Positions 34,811-39,506 of a stretch of DNA of 39,506 nucleotides are shown here, piece by piece. The notes under the pieces were generated by a model. That model was not told the origin of the DNA. It saw only the letters and a list, made by a program, of their open reading frames with translations, and did no database searches. Within the stretch, counting starts at the first letter, position 1. Each line of letters begins with the position of its first letter. The stretch comes from Thalassobius sp. I31.1 (lineage in GTDB: Bacteria > Pseudomonadota > Alphaproteobacteria > Rhodobacterales > Rhodobacteraceae), in assembly GCF_003031585.1 (NCBI RefSeq), contig NZ_PWAA01000015.1, positions 1 to 39,506 of the forward strand. The letters run 5' to 3'. A program made the position numbers and the translations under genes.

Positions 34811-34852
34811 GTCCCGGAAATTGTAATCGGGACTGGTTTATTCATCCGGGAC
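34811..34852. promoter_or_regulatory. Inverted repeat in divergent promoter
   Basis: GTCCCGGA (34811-34818) and TCCGGGAC (34845-34852) are exact 8-base inverted repeats 26 bases apart; a third half site CGGGAC lies between at 34828-34833. It lies in the 173-base gap between the polytopic membrane gene and the AAA ATPase gene, so one regulator may control both. Confidence 0.5.
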
Positions 34853-34962
34853 ACGATAGCCTTATGCACAGCTTGATGCAAAAACCTTTACGAGTTTTGT
34901 TGTTATTGTGCCGCCGTAAAAGTAGAATTCCGCAAAAGGCAATTGCCCCAGGAGGCAGCAGA

Positions 34963-36273
34963 ATGAACATGCAGACAACGGGCGTCACAGCGCCCCCCGC
35001 CCCGCGCAGCCTTGAAGCCATGAAACTGCCGCCGGTCATGATGCGTGACATCATGCTGAAAACCATGTTTCGTAAAAATGTCGAACAGACCTCTGAAATC
35101 GCCAAAGCCATCTGCCTGCCTGTTCCTGTGACACAGCAACTGGTGGATCTGGGCCGGGATCAGCGCCTGATTGAGGCCACCGGTACGCTGCACGCCACAT
35201 CCGGCAATGAAATGGGTTATCAGCTGACCGACCTTGGCAAAGCCCGTGCCGCCGATGCGCTGGCCCAGTCCGAATATTTCGGGGCCATGCCTGTACCGCT
35301 GGAAGTCTACCGGGAACAGGTGGAACGTCAGTCGATCCGCAACATCCAGGTCACACGCAAACAGCTGACCGATGCGATGGGCCATCTGATCCTGCCCGAC
35401 GAGCTTCTGGATCATTTGGGGCCTGCTGTGGGTTCTGGTCGTTCGATCCTGATGTATGGCCCACCCGGCAATGGTAAATCATCTATTTCCAACGGCATCC
35501 GTGATGCCCTGGGCGATAAGATCTATATTCCACGTGCAATTGAATACGCCGGTCAGGTGATCACGGTTTATGACCCGATCGTGCATTCCAAAGCCGAAGA
35601 ACAGGTGGATGACCCCAATTCCCTGCGCCGTACAAGCAACCGTTTTGACACGCGTTATGTGCTGTGTGAACGCCCGACAGTGATCACCGGGGGTGAACTT
35701 TCACTCTCTATGCTGGATCTGGTTTATAACCCCACGGCGCGGACCTATCAGGCGCCTCTGCAGCTGAAATCCACGGGCGGCGTCTTTATCGTAGATGACC
35801 TTGGCCGTCAGGAAGAACCACCCCAGTCCCTGGTCAACCGCTGGATTGTTCCACTGGAAGAAAGCAAGGATATTCTGGCACTGCAATCCGGTGAAAAATT
35901 CGAAGTGCCCTTTGACACACTGGTCATTTTCTCAACCAACTTCCACCCGAATGAGATCTTCGATAAGGCGGCGCTGCGTCGGATCTTCTTTAAAATCAAG
36001 ATCGACGGCCCCCATCAGGAAGACTTCCTGAAGATTTTTGCTCTTGTGGCACGGAAGAAGAAAATGCCACTGGACGAAGGGGCGCTTGTGCATCTTCTGA
36101 AGAAGAAATACCCGACGATTGACAATATCTACGCAAACTATCAGCCGGTTTTCCTGATTGATCAAATGATCTCGATCTGTGAATTTGAAGGCATTCCCTA
36201 CCAGATGTCCCCGGAACTTATCGACCGGGCTTGGGCGAATATGTTTGTGAAAGAAGAAACGATCGTACACTGA
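34963..36273 (+). CDS. AAA ATPase with N-terminal winged-helix-like domain
   Basis: 436 residues from the ATG at 34963, which has GGAGG 8 bases before it; upstream in-frame residues look non-coding. Residues about 28-100 fit a winged helix (LKTMFRKNVEQTSEIAKAIC, then YQLTDLGKARA). The AAA core has Walker A GPPGNGKSS (166-174), Walker B GGVFIVDDLG (272-281) and a sensor FSTNFHPNEIFD. Similar ATPases of unknown role are often found by Tad pilus genes in alphaproteobacteria. Its TGA overlaps the next ATG by one base, so the two are coupled. Confidence 0.88.
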   Translation: MNMQTTGVTAPPAPRSLEAMKLPPVMMRDIMLKTMFRKNVEQTSEIAKAICLPVPVTQQLVDLGRDQRLIEATGTLHATSGNEMGYQLTDLGKARAADALAQSEYFGAMPVPLEVYREQVERQSIRNIQVTRKQLTDAMGHLILPDELLDHLGPAVGSGRSILMYGPPGNGKSSISNGIRDALGDKIYIPRAIEYAGQVITVYDPIVHSKAEEQVDDPNSLRRTSNRFDTRYVLCERPTVITGGELSLSMLDLVYNPTARTYQAPLQLKSTGGVFIVDDLGRQEEPPQSLVNRWIVPLEESKDILALQSGEKFEVPFDTLVIFSTNFHPNEIFDKAALRRIFFKIKIDGPHQEDFLKIFALVARKKKMPLDEGALVHLLKKKYPTIDNIYANYQPVFLIDQMISICEFEGIPYQMSPELIDRAWANMFVKEETIVH

Positions 36274-37082
36274 TGGGAACCGGAATTGCAGGCTGTGGAC
36301 GAATGGGCGCACCAATGCTGGCGGCGCTTACCACAGCTGGCATTTCTGCCCGCGGCTTTGATGTGAAAGCCTCGGACGGCTATGGTGATTTGGCCGCAGT
36401 CATGACAGATGACCCGGATCAGTTTGCCCGGGGGCTGACCACACTGTTTACCGTCGTGCGTGACATCGCCCAGACAGAAGAAACCCTGTTCACAGATCAG
36501 GCTTTTGTCACCCGCGCCGCCAACCTTGAACGTATCGTCATTTCTTCAACCCTGTCGCCGCGCTATGTACGCGATCTGCGCGCCCGCATCCCTGCCCATA
36601 TCACCCTGATCGATGCCCCCATGTCCGGTGCCGCCATCGCCGCAGAGGAAGCCCGCCTGTCCTTCATGCTGGGCGGCTCCCCCGGTGACATCGCGCAAAT
36701 CCAGCCGCAGCTGGATGCCATGGGTAAGCATTTCCACCACATGGGTGATTTCGGCGCGGGCATGTCTGCGAAAGTGCTGAACAACCTGCTGGCCGCCTCC
36801 AACACCGCGATGACACGCATGGTTCTGGACTGGGCCGATGACGCAGGGATTGAGGAAGACGCGCTCTTAAATCTCATCCACACCTCATCCGGTCAGAACT
36901 GGTTTGCCAGTGGTTTCAACGACATCGAATTCGCCCGCGACGGACATGCGGAAGACAATACAATTGGCATTCTGGTCAAAGACGTCGAAAGCGCACTGGA
37001 CGCCGCGCCTGTAAAAGCAGATACCACCCTGCCCCGCGCAGTGCAGAGACTGATTTCAGGGCTCAGCCCTCGGCCCCGGTGA
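36273..37082 (+). CDS. 3-hydroxyisobutyrate dehydrogenase-family oxidoreductase
   Basis: 269 residues from the ATG overlapping the ATPase stop (TGATG). An N-terminal Rossmann motif GIAGCGRMGAPM binds NAD(P). The substrate motif DAPMSGAAIAAEEARL and the catalytic Lys in AKVLNNLL fit the beta-hydroxyacid dehydrogenase family. It is slightly short (usual about 290). Substrate is unknown. The coupling with an AAA ATPase is unexpected. It abuts the convergent LytTR gene with no spacer (TGATCA contains both stops). Confidence 0.88.
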   Translation: MGTGIAGCGRMGAPMLAALTTAGISARGFDVKASDGYGDLAAVMTDDPDQFARGLTTLFTVVRDIAQTEETLFTDQAFVTRAANLERIVISSTLSPRYVRDLRARIPAHITLIDAPMSGAAIAAEEARLSFMLGGSPGDIAQIQPQLDAMGKHFHHMGDFGAGMSAKVLNNLLAASNTAMTRMVLDWADDAGIEEDALLNLIHTSSGQNWFASGFNDIEFARDGHAEDNTIGILVKDVESALDAAPVKADTTLPRAVQRLISGLSPRPR

Positions 37083-37748
37083 TCAGATCAGGCCCCGCTT
37101 TTTCATCGCAGCTTCGCCATTGCAGCTGACAGGCACCTCGTTCCCGTCTTTCAGACGCACCAACAGTTTACCGTCCCGGCGCAGGGTTGCTTTCACCTGA
37201 TCCACAGCAACCCAGTGCGATCTGTGCACAAGCACGCCCATGCCATCCGGCAGATCCACTATCGCATCCCGCAAGCGCATCCGAAGGCGATGTTTGCCAC
37301 GGCAGGTATAGATTTCAACAAAGTGATCCTGTGCGCTGACACGGATAAGTTTCACCCGCATGTCTTCCGGCACCCGGGCAAGAAGGCGGATCTCACCTGA
37401 AGTTTCAGCCTCGCCCACCGCATCTTTGCCGGCCGCAGACGCAGGATCGCCCTGACTGCCACGCCCCGCACGTTCAAGCGCAAAACGAAACACATCCACA
37501 ACAACCAACATGCCAATGGCCGCGCCAAACGCATAATGAGGCAACCGCAGCCAGCCAAAGCTTTCGGGGTCAGCTGCAAAATTGACGAACACCACCCGAC
37601 CAAAGGATACAGAAACCGCGCCATAGATCACCGCCGCCAGCACACGGCGCAGCCAGGCCGGCAGGGAAAAGTTCCGGACGTCATTAACAGCGATAAAAAA
37701 ACACAAAAGCACGGAAGAATAGATCGTCGTTACAACCCAGTATCCCAA
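37083..37748 (-). CDS. Membrane-anchored LytTR DNA-binding regulator
   Basis: 221 residues from a TTG start at 37748. Three membrane helices (about 5-25, 33-55, 68-90), then a linker and a LytTR domain (about 118-215: IRLLARVPEDMRVKLIRVSA, then FVEIYTCRGKHRLRMRLRDA and VHRSHWVAVDQV). LytTR proteins bind direct repeats. Fused helices suggest direct sensing at the membrane without a histidine kinase. A possible small membrane ORF ends 14 bases upstream on the same strand. The target is unknown; the Tad locus or this gene's own promoter are candidates. Confidence 0.9.
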   Translation of the reverse strand: MGYWVVTTIYSSVLLCFFIAVNDVRNFSLPAWLRRVLAAVIYGAVSVSFGRVVFVNFAADPESFGWLRLPHYAFGAAIGMLVVVDVFRFALERAGRGSQGDPASAAGKDAVGEAETSGEIRLLARVPEDMRVKLIRVSAQDHFVEIYTCRGKHRLRMRLRDAIVDLPDGMGVLVHRSHWVAVDQVKATLRRDGKLLVRLKDGNEVPVSCNGEAAMKKRGLI

Positions 37749-37762
37749 TGATCGCAGCCCCG

Positions 37763-37879
37763 TCAGCTTTGGGCTTGTGTCAAAAGGATCAGCATGATCC
37801 AGGCAAGAACCATCAGGTTCAGATTGACCGTACTCAGAAAAATCGCACGAAATCTGTCCGCAACCTGTTTCGACTGAAT
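37763..37879 (-). CDS. Possible small membrane peptide upstream of the LytTR gene
   Basis: The frame ending at 37763 encodes a basic helix (QVADRFRAIFLS) then a hydrophobic span (LNLMVLAWIMLILL). It lies in an otherwise empty gap, 14 bases before the LytTR start, with GGGAGGG at 37887-37881. But no ATG, GTG or TTG is well placed; the boundary given uses an ATT codon, and an internal ATG would give only about 17 residues. Small membrane partners of LytTR proteins are known. Weak evidence. Confidence 0.25.
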   Translation of the reverse strand: MQSKQVADRFRAIFLSTVNLNLMVLAWIMLILLTQAQS

Positions 37880-37935
37880 ACCCTCCCGTCTGAATGTTAA
37901 TATGTCCTGATCTCGATGTGATATAGCCTGATTAC

Positions 37936-37958
37936 AAATACAGCAGGAAAATACAGCA
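37936..37958. repeat. Direct repeat in the LytTR / PaaI intergenic gap
   Basis: AAATACAGCA occurs twice (37936-37945 and 37949-37958), 13 bp apart. Paired direct repeats are the usual target form of LytTR proteins, though the sequence is not the classical consensus. Confidence 0.4.
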
Positions 37959-38032
37959 ACGTTACGGCATTTTTCCATGTTCCGTAAAAATCTGCCAGAG
38001 TGACAAAAACAGATCACATCAGGAGGCCGGGT

Positions 38033-38479
38033 ATGGCGTTTCAGTTTCGATATAAAGGTGCGGTGGATCGTGCCCGCGAAGGATTTGCGCGTCAGGGTAT
38101 GATGGGAACCCTGAAAGCGCAGATGGAAGTTCTGAAACCCGGGTTTTGTGAAATCACCGCCCTTATCCGGCCAGAAGTCAGCCAGCAACAGGGGTTTGCC
38201 CATGCCGGCCTGGCCTTTGCGATTGGTGACAGTGCCGCTGGTTTTGCCGCACAAAGCCTGATGTCCGAGGGCATGGATGTCCTGACAACCGAAATGAAAA
38301 TTCATCTTCTGGCGCCTGCCCGGGGCAACAGTCTTGTGGCCCGCGGTACGGTTTTGAAATCCGGCCGCACCCTGACCGTGGCTGAAGCAAATGTATACGC
38401 CCAGACCGGCGATAATGAACAGCTTGTCGCGAAACTTGTTGGCACCATGATGGCTGTGCCAGAAAACGGAGGCCAGTGA
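38033..38479 (+). CDS. PaaI family hotdog thioesterase
   Basis: 148 residues from the ATG at 38033, with an ideal AGGAGG 6 bases upstream; the in-frame GTG at 38000 has no such site. Hotdog-fold motif GFAHAGLAFAIGDSAAGFAA holds the substrate loop and catalytic acid, followed by EMKIHLLAPARG. It hydrolyses acyl- or aryl-CoA thioesters. Its TGA overlaps the next ATG, so it is co-translated with a crotonase and both probably serve CoA-ester catabolism. Confidence 0.9.
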   Translation: MAFQFRYKGAVDRAREGFARQGMMGTLKAQMEVLKPGFCEITALIRPEVSQQQGFAHAGLAFAIGDSAAGFAAQSLMSEGMDVLTTEMKIHLLAPARGNSLVARGTVLKSGRTLTVAEANVYAQTGDNEQLVAKLVGTMMAVPENGGQ

Positions 38480-39279
38480 TGTCTGAACGTGTTACGATCA
38501 CCCAGGAGGGACACATCGCCTTTGTCCGCCTGTCACGCCCTGAAAAGCGCAATGCGCTGGACCTTGCGATGCTTGAGGCCATTTCTGATGCGGGCATATC
38601 TCTTGCGGCGCGCAACGACATCCGCGCCGTGGTTCTGCATGGGGAAGGCCCGGCCTTCTCTGCCGGGCTGGATCTGAATGAAATGCCGAAGCTTGCGCAA
38701 TATGTGGCGCAAAACGGCGGCATTATGCATCGCAGTCATGGCAATGCGAACCTGTTTCAGCATGTGACCACCGTCTGGCGTGACCTGCCCCAACCGGTGA
38801 TCTGCGCCCTGCATGGCTATGCTTTTGGCGGTGCGTTTCAGATTATGCTGGGCGCGGATATGCGCATTGCCGCGCCCGATTGTCAGTTTTCGATCATGGA
38901 AGGGCGCTGGGGGCTGATCCCGGACATGGGTGGCATTGCCCAGATGCGGCGGTTGGCACGCGAAGATGTGTTGCGGCGCCTGACGTATAGCGCGGAAAAA
39001 TTCGCCGCCTGTGATGCGCTAACCTGGGGCCTGGTGACGGAGATTGCTGATGATCCGCTTGCCCGCGCCGCTGAGATCGCCCGCGATATTGCAGACAAAA
39101 GCCCGGATGCTGTGCGCGCCGCAAAAGAATTGTTCAATCGCACGGAACTGACCAGCAAAGCGGACACTTTGCTGATCGAGTCTGAACTTCAGGGCCGCCT
39201 GATTGGCACGCCCAATCAGATGGAAGCGGTGATGGCCGGTTTGCAGAAACGCACAGCTGATTTCAAAGACCCGGATTAA
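38479..39279 (+). CDS. Enoyl-CoA hydratase/isomerase (crotonase) family protein
   Basis: 266 residues from the ATG at 38479 (GGAGG upstream). The crotonase fold shows FSAGLDLNEM (first oxyanion strand) and HGYAFGGAFQIMLGADMRIA (second), then FSIMEGRWGLIPDMGG with a candidate catalytic Glu. The exact reaction (hydration, isomerisation, or CoA-ester hydrolysis) cannot be assigned. It is coupled to the PaaI thioesterase gene by a 1-base overlap. Confidence 0.92.
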   Translation: MSERVTITQEGHIAFVRLSRPEKRNALDLAMLEAISDAGISLAARNDIRAVVLHGEGPAFSAGLDLNEMPKLAQYVAQNGGIMHRSHGNANLFQHVTTVWRDLPQPVICALHGYAFGGAFQIMLGADMRIAAPDCQFSIMEGRWGLIPDMGGIAQMRRLAREDVLRRLTYSAEKFAACDALTWGLVTEIADDPLARAAEIARDIADKSPDAVRAAKELFNRTELTSKADTLLIESELQGRLIGTPNQMEAVMAGLQKRTADFKDPD

Positions 39280-39307
39280 CGCCCTCTGAATCCCCCGTTC
39301 CCCGCGT

Positions 39308-39351
39308 ATGCATAAATTGTGCATAGAAAGTGCATGGTTTGTGCATGCGAT
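39308..39351. repeat. Four TGCAT motifs at exact 11-bp spacing
   Basis: TGCAT begins at 39309, 39320, 39331 and 39342, each step being 11 bp, and the second to fourth are preceded by G. A fifth copy at 39394 is out of phase. One copy per helical turn places all sites on the same DNA face, as in operator arrays or iterons. Confidence 0.6.
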
Positions 39352-39506
39352 ATTCTGACGTTTTGGCTTGTTTCAACTGCTCACAGACTGGTGTGCATGT
39401 GTGAACATTAAAAACGCAATCCTCACGGTTCTGTGTCTTGAAGGTGATCTGAAGCACCCCCAAATCAATCACATCGGAAGCAACAAGACTTCCACCGAAA
39501 TGAAAC
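39352..39506. other. Right edge, no gene seen
   Basis: No convincing reading frame is visible to the end of the window; the next gene probably begins beyond it. Confidence 0.4.

Noticed and set aside
37880-38305. Upstream part of the long minus-strand frame ending at 37763
   Set aside because: It overlaps the PaaI thioesterase gene in antisense; only the last part, in an empty gap, could be real.
39308-39351. TGCAT array as a CRISPR
   Set aside because: Repeats are only 5-7 bases with 11-bp spacing; no spacers or cas genes are present.

Overview
The window looks like chromosomal DNA of a marine Rhodobacterales alphaproteobacterium (Roseobacter-like). The order dacA-like / tmk / holB / tatD / MBL hydrolase, the small membrane protein often mislabelled 'CTP synthetase' in this group, a rhodobacterial-type Tad locus with an OmpA lipoprotein beside CpaC, and moderate-to-high GC with AT-richer islands all fit. 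This is inferred from gene content; no rRNA or other decisive marker is present.

Left part (1-8500): a minus-strand pair encodes a 1925-residue secreted modular protein (repeated Cys-bearing beta modules, a von Willebrand A domain, a peptidoglycan-binding-like domain, a Cys-rich tail) and, downstream, an SH3-repeat secreted protein cut by the window edge. A LuxR-type regulator is divergent from them. The 301-base spacer holds two dyads, and a perfect 20-bp palindrome overlaps the regulator's stop codon. A tRNA-Ser(UGA) gene closes this block.

Core block (8742-15214): a SPOR lipoprotein, a D,D-carboxypeptidase, thymidylate kinase, DNA polymerase III delta', a TatD nuclease, a metallo-beta-lactamase-fold hydrolase and an AEC permease, mostly overlapping or nearly so and all on the plus strand.

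Accessory patch (15215-22194): an orphan Phd/YefM-like antitoxin with a palindrome at its promoter; an AT-rich DUF2971 gene lying between two direct copies of a two-hairpin element whose stems differ by compensatory changes; lepA; a 353-residue unknown of mosaic composition; a small membrane protein; a YbfF-like esterase; a short membrane-anchored unknown; a tiny RTX-like ORF; and about 450 bases with no convincing gene.

Right part (22195-39279): a U32 family protein of the TrhP/RlhA kind, then a Tad (Flp pilus) cluster: cpaC, OmpA lipoprotein, [strong terminator], cpaE, cpaF, tadB, tadC, tadD, a second TPR lipoprotein and the prepilin peptidase cpaA. The pilin, cpaB and tadE/F/G are not in the window. 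A convergent polytopic membrane protein, an AAA ATPase with a winged-helix-like N-terminus, an HIBADH-family oxidoreductase, a membrane-anchored LytTR regulator, a PaaI thioesterase and a crotonase follow. At the right edge there is an array of four TGCAT motifs spaced exactly 11 bp apart.

The most unusual signals are the covarying two-hairpin repeats around the DUF2971 gene, the dyads around the LuxR regulator of the giant surface protein, the degenerate P-loop of CpaE, the LytTR gene with a possible upstream membrane peptide, and the helically phased TGCAT array.
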